Shown piece by piece: positions 28,846 to 36,773 of a DNA stretch of 64,000 nt. The position numbers were made by a program, and so were the translations under genes. The DNA lies in assembly GCF_004924335.1 (NCBI RefSeq), contig NZ_CP024633.1, positions 2,790,001 through 2,854,000 of the forward strand, read 5' to 3'. The notes below the pieces were generated by a model. The model made no database searches. It worked only from the letters and a program-made list of their open reading frames with translations, and was not told the DNA's origin. This DNA is from Mycobacteroides salmoniphilum (GTDB lineage Bacteria > Actinomycetota > Actinomycetes > Mycobacteriales > Mycobacteriaceae). How positions within the stretch are numbered: position 1 is the first letter of the stretch; each line of letters starts with the position of its first letter.

Positions 28846-29577
28846 GTGACGCCCATCAACGGTCTTGCCGCGAGCGGCCCATCCCCCGAACTTGATGGCC
28901 GCACGGCTGTTCTCATGCCGGGCACGGGCTCCGACGACGACTTCATCACGCGGGCGTTCGGCCCCGCTCTCACCAGAGCGGGGGCCGCCCTGGTCGCGGT
29001 GCGTCCAGAACCGAATGACCTGGTCAACGGCTACCTCAGGGCGCTCGATCGGGCCGCTCGGGGTGGCCCGATCGTCGTAGGCGGGATGTCCATCGGCACC
29101 GCCGTGGCCCTGACGTGGGCCCTGCGTAATCCCGGGGCGACGGTGGCGGTGCTGGCAGCCATGCCGGCGTGGACCGGAAGGCCGGAGAACTCGCCGGCTT
29201 CGGTATCCGCCCGGGTCACCGCCGAATCGCTGCGCTCCGACGGGTTGGCAGCGGTGACCGCCGCGATGCAGGCCAGCAGCCCCGCCTGGCTGGCGGCAGA
29301 GCTCGCCCGGTCCTGGGCAGTCCAGTGGCCGGGTCTGCCCAATGCCATGGAGGAGGTGTCGGCCTTTGAGAACCCGGCTGCCGACGATATCCGCGGATTG
29401 ACCGTGCCGTTGGCGGTGGCGGCGGCCACCGATGATCCGATACATCCGCTCACCGTCGCCCGGGACTGGGTGTCCTGGGCGCCGCGCGCGGCACTGCGCA
29501 CCTTCACCCTCGATCAGCTGGGCGCCGATCCGTCGTGTCTGGGCCGGGCGTGTGTCGGTGCGCTGACCGACATCTGA
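28846..29577 (+). CDS. Alpha/beta hydrolase (Rv2695-like)
   Basis: 243 residues from the GTG at 28846. The fold is seen from TAVLMPGTGSDDDFITRAF at the oxyanion region, the nucleophile elbow VVGGMSIGTAVAL (Ser in GMSIG) and an acid in AAATDDPIHPL, where the adjacent His could be the catalytic one. It has no signal peptide, so it should be cytoplasmic. Substrate unknown. Convergent with the ECF sigma gene, stops two bases apart. Confidence 0.75.
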   Translation: MTPINGLAASGPSPELDGRTAVLMPGTGSDDDFITRAFGPALTRAGAALVAVRPEPNDLVNGYLRALDRAARGGPIVVGGMSIGTAVALTWALRNPGATVAVLAAMPAWTGRPENSPASVSARVTAESLRSDGLAAVTAAMQASSPAWLAAELARSWAVQWPGLPNAMEEVSAFENPAADDIRGLTVPLAVAAATDDPIHPLTVARDWVSWAPRAALRTFTLDQLGADPSCLGRACVGALTDI

Positions 29578-29578
29578 G

Positions 29579-30457
29579 TCACAGACCGCGCGCAGCGGGG
29601 TCGGCCGTGGCCTCAATCGTGAGCACCAAACCGTCGCGCACCGTCAGGGTGACCACCGCGAACAGCCTGCGCTGCGTGAAAGCCAGCAGAACCGGCTGCC
29701 CGAACGGCCCACCAACGAGCGTGGCGCCATGCCCGAGATAGACGAGCAGGTTGGTCGCGACATCGGTGCGTCCGCGATTGACCTGTGGCGGGGGCGCCGG
29801 GTCTCCGATGATGGTGCCGACCCCCCAGACGCTGGGATCCAGGACCGCCATCAATCCGGTCAGATCACCATGGGCGCATGCGGTGACGAACTTTTCGATC
29901 AGCTGCTGGTGCTCGGCACCGGTGACATCACCGGTGCGCGACGCGGACTGCTGGAATCTGGTGCGCGCACGCCGGGCGAGCTGGCGGCACGTGCCCACCG
30001 GACGGCCCACCGTCGACGCGATCTCCTCGAACGGGACGCCGAACACGTCATGCAAGACGAACGCGACCCGCTCGCCGGGACTCAACGTGCGCAACACCTC
30101 CAGCAGCGCACCGCGCACCTCGTCATCCAGAGTCACTCTGTCGACGGGATCGGCGCTCGCGGAAATATGCAGCGGTGCACCGGATTCCACAGTCGACGCG
30201 ACACCCGTCTGCTCACGGCGTATCCGCGCCGAACGCAGCTGGTCCAGGCACAACCGGCCGGTCACCACCGATAACCAGGCACGCGGCTCGTCGATCTCCG
30301 TCTCGTCGGCGCGCGCCAGCCGCACGAACGCCTCCTGAGCGCAGTCCTCGGCATCCCCGATGTCACCGAGCATTTGATAGGCCAGATTCACCAAGTACGG
30401 GTAGTGCTCACGCCAGGCCGCGGCCACCAGCGCGTCGTGCGTCGACGAGGAACTCAT
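29579..30457 (-). CDS. ECF sigma factor with SnoaL-like C-terminal domain (SigI/SigJ/ECF41-like)
   Basis: 292 residues. Region 2 (YLVNLAYQMLGDIGDAEDCAQEAFVRL, roughly residues 20-48) and region 4 (LSPGERVAFVLHDVFGVPFEEIAS, then TCRQLARRAR, roughly 125-170) are followed by about 110 residues of SnoaL/NTF2-like domain. Such extended ECFs carry their own C-terminal control domain in place of a classical anti-sigma. It is divergent from an NmrA-like reductase gene, the oxidoreductase/epimerase neighbourhood known for ECF41-type factors. The start codon lies 8 nt after an ECF-type -10 (CGTC), so its mRNA is probably leaderless and autoregulated. Confidence 0.88.
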   Translation of the reverse strand: MSSSSTHDALVAAAWREHYPYLVNLAYQMLGDIGDAEDCAQEAFVRLARADETEIDEPRAWLSVVTGRLCLDQLRSARIRREQTGVASTVESGAPLHISASADPVDRVTLDDEVRGALLEVLRTLSPGERVAFVLHDVFGVPFEEIASTVGRPVGTCRQLARRARTRFQQSASRTGDVTGAEHQQLIEKFVTACAHGDLTGLMAVLDPSVWGVGTIIGDPAPPPQVNRGRTDVATNLLVYLGHGATLVGGPFGQPVLLAFTQRRLFAVVTLTVRDGLVLTIEATADPAARGL

Positions 30458-30465
30458 GTCACTAC

Positions 30466-30492
30466 GACGATTCCGCGCCCCGAAAAGTTACC
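30466..30492 (-). promoter_or_regulatory. ECF-type promoter for the sigma gene
   Basis: On the minus strand GGTAAC (30492-30487) and CGTC (30469-30466) are separated by 17 nt, the classic ECF -35/-10 layout. The ATG of the sigma gene is 8 nt further, so transcription would begin at or next to the start codon. The same two elements with the same spacing occur on the other strand toward the reductase. Confidence 0.65.
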
Positions 30493-30510
30493 GCCCACGC
30501 CGGTAACTTT
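30484..30510. promoter_or_regulatory. 27-bp inverted repeat joining two divergent ECF-type -35 elements
   Basis: Arms AAAGTTACCG and CGGTAACTTT are perfect reverse complements around CCCACGC. Each arm contains a GGTAAC reading outward, which forms the -35 of each divergent promoter. The symmetry could also serve as a repressor site. Confidence 0.65.
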
Positions 30511-30528
30511 CCGCGCCTGTGCCCCGTC
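30502..30528 (+). promoter_or_regulatory. ECF-type promoter for the NmrA-like reductase
   Basis: GGTAAC (30502-30507), 17 nt, then CGTC (30525-30528). Transcription would start near 30535, giving a leader of about 50 nt before the ATG at 30588, which has a GGAG ribosome site. It is the exact mirror of the promoter driving the sigma gene. Confidence 0.65.
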
Positions 30529-30587
30529 GTACTCATGTGGCCGAAACATGGAAAGCCATCCGAACCTCCCGAATTGGAGTACCCAAC

Positions 30588-31448
30588 ATGACAATTCTCG
30601 TCACCGGCGCAACAGGCAATGTGGGGCGCCCGCTTGTGGATCTGCTTATCAGCGCGGGCGCCGACGTGCGCGCGGTCACCCGCCACCCTGAACACGCGGA
30701 TTTCTCACCCCAGGTGAAAACCATCGAGACGGCCCGAGCGGGCCTGCGCGGCGCCACCGCCGTCTTCCTGAATTCCCGGGCACTCGGCGAGGACCTCACC
30801 GATTTTGTGGATCAGGCTGTACGCGAAGGGGTTACCCGCCTGGTCGCACTCTCGGCGATCAACTGCGACGACGACGTGTCCCGGCAACCATCACGGTTCC
30901 GCGGTGACCGGAACAAGGAGGTGGAACGGTGCGCCGTCGATTCCGGAGTGGAGTGGGTGAGCCTGCGTCCGACGGTCTTCGCGTCCAATTTTCTCGGGAT
31001 GTGGGCGGGCCAGCTCAAGGCGGGCGACGCGGTCCGCGGACCGTATGCGGCGGCCTCTGCCGCCCCGATCGCGGACCGGGACATCTCCGAGGTCGCGGCG
31101 CGCGCCCTGCTCACGGACGACCTCGTCGGGCATCGCATCCCGTTGACCGGTCCGCAGGCATTCACCAACGCCGACCTGGTCGCGGTGCTCGGGGACATTC
31201 TGCATCGGCCGCTGGAATACCAGCAGGTTGCCGACGATCTCGTCCGTCAGCACTTCGCCGGTCTGGGGTTTCCGGCGGGATTCGCCGACGCGTACCTCGC
31301 CATGCAGGCGGCCACGGTAACCGTGCCGGCGATTGTCACGCACGAGGTGGACCGGATACTCGAGCGTCCCGCGGAGACATTCGCATCCTGGGCCAACAGA
31401 TTCCGGGCCGAATTCGCACGTGCCGAGTTCGCACCGCAGAAGGGGTGA
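30588..31448 (+). CDS. NmrA/atypical-SDR NAD(P)H-binding reductase
   Basis: 286 residues from the ATG at 30588; the frame opens earlier at a GTG within the promoter. The N-terminal TILVTGATGNVGRPLVDLL with VRAVTR at the end of strand 2 is the NmrA-type NAD(P) site favouring NADPH. No YxxxK active site is evident, as usual for this atypical class, which includes redox sensors and quinone reductases. It is divergent from the ECF sigma gene and probably its direct target, and lies 5 bp before a deazaflavin-type gene. Confidence 0.85.
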   Translation: MTILVTGATGNVGRPLVDLLISAGADVRAVTRHPEHADFSPQVKTIETARAGLRGATAVFLNSRALGEDLTDFVDQAVREGVTRLVALSAINCDDDVSRQPSRFRGDRNKEVERCAVDSGVEWVSLRPTVFASNFLGMWAGQLKAGDAVRGPYAAASAAPIADRDISEVAARALLTDDLVGHRIPLTGPQAFTNADLVAVLGDILHRPLEYQQVADDLVRQHFAGLGFPAGFADAYLAMQAATVTVPAIVTHEVDRILERPAETFASWANRFRAEFARAEFAPQKG

Positions 31449-31453
31449 CGGCC

Positions 31454-31891
31454 ATGACCAACACCCCACCGCGATGGCTCACACCGATGAACAAAGTGGT
31501 GCGGGCGTTTCACCGCCTCGGCATACCCACCGGTCCGGCGATGGTGCTGACCGTTCCCGGCAGGAAGACCGAACGTCCCCGCCCCACGCCAATCACACCA
31601 TTCGAGATGGACGGCCAGCTCTATGCCGTAGGCGGCTATCCGGGCTCGGATTGGCCACGCAACGCCGCCGCGGCCGGTTCCGGAACTCTCACCCGACGAC
31701 ACCGTGTCCAGCACGTCAGGATCATCAGCGTGCCGCCCGAGACGGCGCGGCGTGCGCTGCGGGAATTCGCTCTGAAGGTTCCGGTGGGCGTGCGGTTCGC
31801 GAAAAGCGCCGGGCTGGTCCGGCATGGAACCCCAGATGAGTTCGAAGCCCTGGCCGGAACGTTGTCGGTGTTTCGGTTCGATCCCGACTAG
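31454..31891 (+). CDS. Nitroreductase/deazaflavin (F420)-dependent family protein
   Basis: 145 residues. The split-barrel pattern MVLTVPGRKTERPRPTPITPFEMDGQLYAVGGYPGSDWPRNAAAAG, recognisable in blocks, matches the Ddn/PF04075 family, where the GRKT and PITPF segments contact the F420 phosphate and ring. Such proteins reduce quinones, nitroaromatics or enones with F420H2. The gene follows the NmrA-like reductase by 5 bp and should be co-transcribed from the ECF-type promoter, making a two-enzyme redox module under sigma control. Confidence 0.82.
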   Translation: MTNTPPRWLTPMNKVVRAFHRLGIPTGPAMVLTVPGRKTERPRPTPITPFEMDGQLYAVGGYPGSDWPRNAAAAGSGTLTRRHRVQHVRIISVPPETARRALREFALKVPVGVRFAKSAGLVRHGTPDEFEALAGTLSVFRFDPD

Positions 31892-31926
31892 GTGCTCAGG
31901 GTCGCGCTAGCTCCCGCCAGCCGGAT

Positions 31927-32673
31927 CTAGCCGCCGGTGATTGTGGACCGCAACTGCTGCATGGCTGACCCGGAGACGCTACGGCGGGCCACGGGCGTCG
32001 GATCATCCTGCGGGGCAGGTTCCTGGACGACGGCCTCGGCTTCTGCCTGGGCCATCGCCTGCGCCTGCGCCGCTTGCAGCTGCTCGAGCATCGGTTCGGG
32101 CAGTGCGACCGGAAGGGGGGTGCGCACCGGGTACGGGCTGTCATCGCGGCGGACGACGGTATCGGCCACCGCGTCGCGCGCCTCCTGAGCCAGGGCGTCG
32201 AACGTTTCGGCGGGCCCCTGCAGCACGCAGCGGATCATCCATCGGTAGCCGTCGACCCCGATGAAGCGCACAGAGCCTCCCTCGGCGACTCCGACGACCT
32301 CGCGGCCCCACGGTCCGTCGGCGATGGAGACCTCCGCCGCTTCCTTGCGCAGCGATTCAGCCAGCTCGCCCGCGATCTCACGCCACAGTCCGGCGGATTT
32401 CGGCGCGGCGTAGGCCGCCACCGAGTAGCGCCCGTTGGGTGTCAGCACGAAGACCGCACCGGGAGCACCGGAGGCGGTCAACTCGACCTGAATCTGTCCG
32501 GCCTCGGGCACCGGAATGAGGACCGAGCCCAGGTCCAGGCGCCCGATTCCGGCGTCTTCCGGACTGTCGAAGTCCTCGACTTCGTATGGGCCGTCGAATG
32601 TTTCCCCCGACCCTGACGCATCGTCAGCATCGTCCAGGTCGTTCAGACCGCCACTTCGGTGCAATGCCATCAC
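31927..32673 (-). CDS. DUF3710 protein (Rv2696c-like)
   Basis: 247-248 residues, starting at GTG 32673 or ATG 32670; either overlaps the dut stop. It has an acidic N-terminal segment (about residues 10-40), a central DUF3710 domain ([18 protein letters not shown] through [17 protein letters not shown]) and a C-terminal Ala/Gln-rich helix near 210-235. Function is unknown; the family is fixed next to dut in mycobacteria. Translational coupling to dut is likely. Confidence 0.85.
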   Translation of the reverse strand: MMALHRSGGLNDLDDADDASGSGETFDGPYEVEDFDSPEDAGIGRLDLGSVLIPVPEAGQIQVELTASGAPGAVFVLTPNGRYSVAAYAAPKSAGLWREIAGELAESLRKEAAEVSIADGPWGREVVGVAEGGSVRFIGVDGYRWMIRCVLQGPAETFDALAQEARDAVADTVVRRDDSPYPVRTPLPVALPEPMLEQLQAAQAQAMAQAEAEAVVQEPAPQDDPTPVARRSVSGSAMQQLRSTITGG

Positions 32674-33140
32674 AAACTCGCATGTCCGCCGCTGGATCCG
32701 TGCCCGCCCACACCGCGGGTGGTCACGGCCAGACCGGCCTCGTCAAAAGAATCCACTTCAACCAGCTCTGGCAACTCAACCTGCTGAACCAACAACTGCG
32801 CGATCCGGTCGCCACGGGCGATGACGATCGGAGTCTCCGGGTCCACGTTGATGAGGCTGAGCTTCACCTCGCCACGATACCCGGCATCGATCGTGCCAGG
32901 GCTGTTGACGATCGAAAGACCCACGCGCGCAGCCAGGCCCGAGCGCGGATGCACCAGCCCGACCATCCCGGTCGGGACGGCCACGGCGATACCGGTACCC
33001 ACCAAAGCCCGGCGCCCGGGCTCGATCACGACGTCCTCGGCACTGTAGAGATCGACCCCCGCATCGTCGGCATGCGCACGGGACGGCAGGGGAAGCTCTC
33101 GATCGAGGCGAACGATCGCCAATCTCGTAGGTGTGGGCAC
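32670..33140 (-). CDS. dut: dUTP pyrophosphatase
   Basis: 156 residues from the GTG at 33140. All five dUTPase motifs are present: [36 protein letters not shown] (catalytic Asp and the uracil-selecting Tyr hairpin), [10 protein letters not shown] and the C-terminal [15 protein letters not shown]. The mycobacterial C-terminal tail is complete. It hydrolyses dUTP to dUMP and pyrophosphate as a trimer, keeping uracil out of DNA. It is divergent from the DUF3093 gene with only 25 bp between start codons. Confidence 0.96.
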   Translation of the reverse strand: MPTPTRLAIVRLDRELPLPSRAHADDAGVDLYSAEDVVIEPGRRALVGTGIAVAVPTGMVGLVHPRSGLAARVGLSIVNSPGTIDAGYRGEVKLSLINVDPETPIVIARGDRIAQLLVQQVELPELVEVDSFDEAGLAVTTRGVGGHGSSGGHASL

Positions 33141-33165
33141 GATCGCCCAGACTACCCTTGGCCGC

Positions 33166-33645
33166 GTGACGGACTCCCCCAACAACACGACCGATATCCG
33201 CTACGTCGAGCGGTTGTGGGTTCCGTGGTGGTGGACCCTGCCCGGCTTTGGCGCGGCAACACTGCTCGGGCTGGAAATCAATCAGAGCATGCGCCAGCTG
33301 CCCGGCTGGGTGCCGTACCCGATTCTGTTCGCGATTGTCGCGGGAGTCTTGTTGTGGTTCAGCAGGATCCGCGTGGAGGTTGCCGCAGCGCCGGACGGCG
33401 GCGCCGAGCTGCGCGCCGGGGCAGCACATCTGCCGGTCAGCGTGATCGCCAAGTCGGCGGCAATTCCCGCCACCGCGAAGAGCTCGGCACTCGGCCGTCA
33501 GCTCGACCCGGCGGCCTTCGTCGTGCATCGGGCCTGGATCGGCCCGCTGGTCCTGGTGGTCCTCGACGACCCAGAAGATCCGACGCCGTACTGGCTGGTG
33601 AGCAGCCGCCATCCCGATCGGGTGCTGGCCGCCCTACGGAGCTAG
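33166..33645 (+). CDS. DUF3093 membrane protein (Rv2698-like)
   Basis: 159 residues from the GTG at 33166. Two hydrophobic segments (about residues 18-35 and 50-66) precede a soluble beta-rich part with the conserved [21 protein letters not shown] and [16 protein letters not shown] blocks of DUF3093. Function unknown. It is divergent from dut. Its stop is inside the long hairpin at 33641-33669 that probably ends transcription on both strands. Confidence 0.85.
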   Translation: MTDSPNNTTDIRYVERLWVPWWWTLPGFGAATLLGLEINQSMRQLPGWVPYPILFAIVAGVLLWFSRIRVEVAAAPDGGAELRAGAAHLPVSVIAKSAAIPATAKSSALGRQLDPAAFVVHRAWIGPLVLVVLDDPEDPTPYWLVSSRHPDRVLAALRS

Positions 33646-33669
33646 TACGCGGCCGGGGCCGCGACTAGC
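33641..33669. terminator. Bidirectional hairpin between DUF3093 and DUF4193 genes
   Basis: GCTAGTACGCGGCC and GGCCGCGACTAGC pair as a 13-bp stem with one bulged A and a tight loop. It sits between convergent genes and includes the DUF3093 stop codon. There is no T-run, as in many mycobacterial terminators. Confidence 0.55.
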
Positions 33670-33677
33670 TCCGACTC

Positions 33678-33980
33678 TCAGGCCGCGCAGTCGGTGCAGA
33701 TCAACTGGCCATTCTTCTCACTGGCCAGTCGGCTGCGGTGGTGCACCAGGAAGCAACTCGAACAGGTGAACTCGTCGGCCTGCTTCGGGATGACCCGGAC
33801 CGAAAGTTCCTCGCCGGACAGGTCGGCACCTGGTAGCTCGAACGATTCGGCGGTTTCCGCCTCATCGACATCGACCACCGCCGACTGTGCTTCGTTACGA
33901 CGAGCCTTGAGCTCCTCTAACGAGTCCTCTGACACATCGTCGGCGTCTGATCGCCTCGGCGCGTCGTAGTCGGTAGCCAT
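33678..33980 (-). CDS. DUF4193 zinc-ribbon-like protein (Rv2699c-like)
   Basis: 100 residues. The N-terminal half is acidic; the C-terminal part has two CxxC pairs (FTCSSCFLVHH and LICTDCAA) that form a probable zinc ribbon. The family is actinobacterial, abundant in mycobacteria and uncharacterised. It is divergent from cei, with a CRP-type palindrome at 34098-34117 between them. Confidence 0.88.
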   Translation of the reverse strand: MATDYDAPRRSDADDVSEDSLEELKARRNEAQSAVVDVDEAETAESFELPGADLSGEELSVRVIPKQADEFTCSSCFLVHHRSRLASEKNGQLICTDCAA

Positions 33981-34097
33981 GCGTCCATCCCCTTATCAAC
34001 ATCTCGTCTTCAAGCTTCTGCATTAGGCGCAGCAAGGCTTTGTACCAGGCTGAAACGGACACCACAAACTATTAGTGCCCAGATCCTGTCGGTTCTT

Positions 34098-34117
34098 TGT
34101 GTGATTTACATCACACA
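34098..34117. promoter_or_regulatory. CRP-type palindrome upstream of cei
   Basis: TGTGTGAT-TTAC-ATCACACA is a perfect 8-bp-arm palindrome and contains TGTGA-N6-TCACA, the consensus of the CRP/FNR family including mycobacterial Crp (Rv3676). Its centre is 66 bp before the cei GTG and about 127 bp before the DUF4193 start. Crp itself is not encoded in the window. Confidence 0.75.
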
Positions 34118-34173
34118 GCAGTGGACACCCGGTCTATTTCGCCGTCTGTCGCCCAGAAGTCAGCTGGCCTAGA

Positions 34174-34830
34174 GTGCCATCCGTGGTCGCAGACATCACC
34201 GAGGGCACCTCGGTAGACAAGTACGGGCGCCCGTTCCGCCGCCGGAACTATTTGCCAGCCCTTTGCGTGGGAATAGCGCTCCTGGTGGTCACGGTATTCG
34301 TCTGGTCCTCGGCGCTCACCCGGGAAGCACCGGTCAAGGAGGCGACGGCATGCAACCCTCCCGCTCAGCAGACCGAGCCCGGGTCCGGGACCCTGGGTAA
34401 GCCGGTGTCACGTTCCGCGCTGTCGGGAACCACCCCGGCGACGCTCAACGACGTCAAGGCACGCGTCCTCAACGCCAACGGCCAGGCCGGCCAGGCCGGG
34501 GATGTCTCCACCGCGCTGCGCGATCTGGGGTTCCCCTCGCCGACCGCCGATAACGACCCCTTCTACCCCAGTGGGTCCCGCCTGAACTGTGTCGGACAGA
34601 TCCGATTCGGGGAATCCGGCTACGCCAACGCCCTGACGCTCTCGCTGGTGGCGCCGTGTGTCGAGTTCGTCGAGGACAAGCGATCCGACAATTCGGTGGA
34701 CCTGGCGCTCGGCAGCGAGTTCACCGAACTCGCCTCTGGTAACGCGGTCACCTCGGCGCTCAACAGCCTCAAATCCGGTAACCAGGCCAACTCTGATTTC
34801 ATCCTCAAGGCCCGGCAGAGCACCTGTTAG
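34174..34830 (+). CDS. cei: Envelope integrity protein Cei (LytR C-terminal domain)
   Basis: 218 residues from the GTG at 34174; a GTG 9 bp later is also possible. A short cytoplasmic basic segment (GRPFRRRNY) precedes one membrane helix (about residues 27-46), then a secreted domain. The LytR_C-like region (VKARVLNANGQAGQAGDVSTALRDLGF) covers about residues 92-120. Four Cys are in the exported part (CNPP, NCVG, PCVE, the final C), likely disulfide-bonded. The Rv2700 homologue is needed for normal envelope integrity. Convergent with suhB, overlapping by 4 bp. Confidence 0.88.
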   Translation: MPSVVADITEGTSVDKYGRPFRRRNYLPALCVGIALLVVTVFVWSSALTREAPVKEATACNPPAQQTEPGSGTLGKPVSRSALSGTTPATLNDVKARVLNANGQAGQAGDVSTALRDLGFPSPTADNDPFYPSGSRLNCVGQIRFGESGYANALTLSLVAPCVEFVEDKRSDNSVDLALGSEFTELASGNAVTSALNSLKSGNQANSDFILKARQSTC

Positions 34831-35672
34831 CCGGGAATCGGCGCCAACGCGTCGATATCGGTCAAGAGCTGCCCGAACTCCTCGGCGAGTCCGGGAGCCA
34901 TGGCCGCGATGAGGGCGCCGTCGGCGCTCCGGGCGTCCGCGTCCGGCAGCACCAGCACCGCGCCGGCTTCACGTGCGATGAGAGCACCGCCGGCCCAGTC
35001 CCACGGCCCCAGCCCGTGCTCGTACTGGGCATCAACACGTCCTTCTGCCACCGCACACAGATCCAGCGCGGCCGATCCGATCCGCCGCACGTCACGCACC
35101 CTGGGCAGGAGCTGCGCAACCAGTTGAGCCTGACGTTCTCGACGCACCGTCGAGTACGCGAAGCCCGTAGCCACCAGGGCCAGCCGCGCTTCCCGAACCG
35201 GGTTACACGCCAAGGGCCACTGCAGGCCGTTGGCCTCGCGCACGGTCGCACCAAGGCCTGAAGCCGCCGAGAAGACGCGATCCGCCACGACATCGGCCAC
35301 CGCGGCCGCCACCGACACCCCGTCCACCTGAGCGGCCACCGAGACGGCATACGCGGGAATGCCGTAGACGAAGTTCACCGTGCCGTCGATCGGATCGATC
35401 ACCCAGCGCACGTGCGATGAGCCGCTCGCGCGCCCTCCGGTCACCCCGTCCTCCTCGCCCAGGATCGCGTCCTCCGGGCGTAATGCCGACAGCCGACGGC
35501 GCAGCAGCCGTTCACATTCGGTATCGACGAGAGTCACCGGATCTGTCTCGGAGCTCTTGGTCCGCACAGAGGCCGCCCAATCGACGGTTCCGCGACGATG
35601 CCGCACAAATTCGGCCGCCTCGGATGCCAGCCGCACCGCTACCGAACGCAACGCTCCCGGATCGATTCCCAC
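34827..35672 (-). CDS. suhB: Inositol monophosphatase family phosphatase SuhB
   Basis: 281 residues from a GTG. Metal and catalytic motifs are complete: ILGEEDG, WVIDPIDGTVNFVYG and LGPWDWAGGALIAREAGA. It dephosphorylates inositol-1-phosphate with Mg2+, feeding phosphatidylinositol, mycothiol and lipoarabinomannan synthesis. Several paralogues exist in mycobacteria, and the symbol rests on position beside ppgK and cei (Rv2701c). It is divergent from ppgK, 135 bp between starts. Confidence 0.92.
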   Translation of the reverse strand: MGIDPGALRSVAVRLASEAAEFVRHRRGTVDWAASVRTKSSETDPVTLVDTECERLLRRRLSALRPEDAILGEEDGVTGGRASGSSHVRWVIDPIDGTVNFVYGIPAYAVSVAAQVDGVSVAAAVADVVADRVFSAASGLGATVREANGLQWPLACNPVREARLALVATGFAYSTVRRERQAQLVAQLLPRVRDVRRIGSAALDLCAVAEGRVDAQYEHGLGPWDWAGGALIAREAGAVLVLPDADARSADGALIAAMAPGLAEEFGQLLTDIDALAPIPG

Positions 35673-35807
35673 GCGTCTATCGCAGCACAGCCACGAGCGT
35701 CACGCACGGTGTCCCCTGGGGCATTAGGGTGTCACTCGCATTCAGTCTGTTCCGGCTGTGTTCGACCGTGTTCGCCAGCCATGTAGACCCAGGGCCAAGG
35801 AGCGCCG

Positions 35808-36611
35808 ATGACCGCCACCGAATCCAGACCGTCCGCACCCGCGACGCACGCCGGCGTGACCGCGCAGCGAGGGTTCGGCATCGACGTCGGCGGCAGCGGC
35901 ATCAAGGGCGCGATCGTGGATCTGACTACCGGCGAGATGATCGGCGAACGGGTCAAATACCCCACTCCCCAGCCCGCCACGCCGACGGCCGTCGCAGAGA
36001 CCATCGCCACAGTGGTCCGTGATTTCTCTTGGACAGGGCCCGTTGGCGTGACCTATCCGGGCGTGATCGTGCACGGCGAGGCGCGCACCGCCGCGAACGT
36101 CGACAAATCATGGTTGGGCGTCAACGTCCACGACATCATCAGCGCCGAATTGAACGGCCAAACCGTCACCGTGCTCAATGATGCCGATGCCGCCGGAATG
36201 GCCGAGGACCGGTACGGAGCGGGCAAGGATCAGTCCGGCCTGGTCGTCCTCTTGACGTTCGGAACCGGGATCGGATCTGCCGTCCTTCATAACGGAGTCC
36301 TGTTACCCAACACGGAGTTCGGGCATATCGAAGTCGGCGGCATGGAGGCCGAGCATCGCGCGGCGTCGTCGGTGAAGGAAAAGAACGATTGGAGCTACAA
36401 ACAGTGGGCGCCCGAGGTCACCAAGGTCTTGGAGGCCGTGGAGAACGCGCTGTGGCCCGACCTGTTCATCGTGGGCGGAGGCATCAGCCGCAAGGCCGAC
36501 AAGTGGGTGCCGCTGCTGACGAATCGAACCCCGGTAGTGGCCGCTGCACTGCAGAACACGGCGGGAATCGTTGGCGCGGCGATGGCCGCACACGCTGGCG
36601 TTTCACCTTAG
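35808..36611 (+). CDS. ppgK: Polyphosphate glucokinase
   Basis: 267 residues. ROK-family phosphate loop [16 protein letters not shown], the catalytic Asp in [12 protein letters not shown], and [16 protein letters not shown] are visible, with [14 protein letters not shown] as the second nucleotide segment. The lysine/acid-rich C-terminal half is typical of strictly polyphosphate/ATP-dependent enzymes. It phosphorylates glucose using polyphosphate or ATP. It precedes sigA, with a 162-bp gap holding a probable sigA promoter. Confidence 0.95.
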   Translation: MTATESRPSAPATHAGVTAQRGFGIDVGGSGIKGAIVDLTTGEMIGERVKYPTPQPATPTAVAETIATVVRDFSWTGPVGVTYPGVIVHGEARTAANVDKSWLGVNVHDIISAELNGQTVTVLNDADAAGMAEDRYGAGKDQSGLVVLLTFGTGIGSAVLHNGVLLPNTEFGHIEVGGMEAEHRAASSVKEKNDWSYKQWAPEVTKVLEAVENALWPDLFIVGGGISRKADKWVPLLTNRTPVVAAALQNTAGIVGAAMAAHAGVSP

Positions 36612-36615
36612 CTTT

Positions 36616-36646
36616 TTCACAGGTTCTGCGCTCTTGTCGTTACAAT
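36616..36646 (+). promoter_or_regulatory. Probable housekeeping promoter of sigA
   Basis: TTCACA (36616-36621) and TACAAT (36641-36646) are separated by 19 nt; the -10 is a near-consensus hexamer. The transcript would have a leader of about 120 nt before the GTG at 36774. The -35 starts 5 bp after the ppgK stop. Confidence 0.5.
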
Positions 36647-36773
36647 GGCAAGCAGATAGCCGCACGCCGGGCCACGCAGGTGCTCCCCGGCAGCGACGAA
36701 CATCAAGCAGACAGCCAAATTCTCGATTTTGCATGCCCATGCGCGTCGAAGAAGTAGCCAGGAAAGGGCGTAC

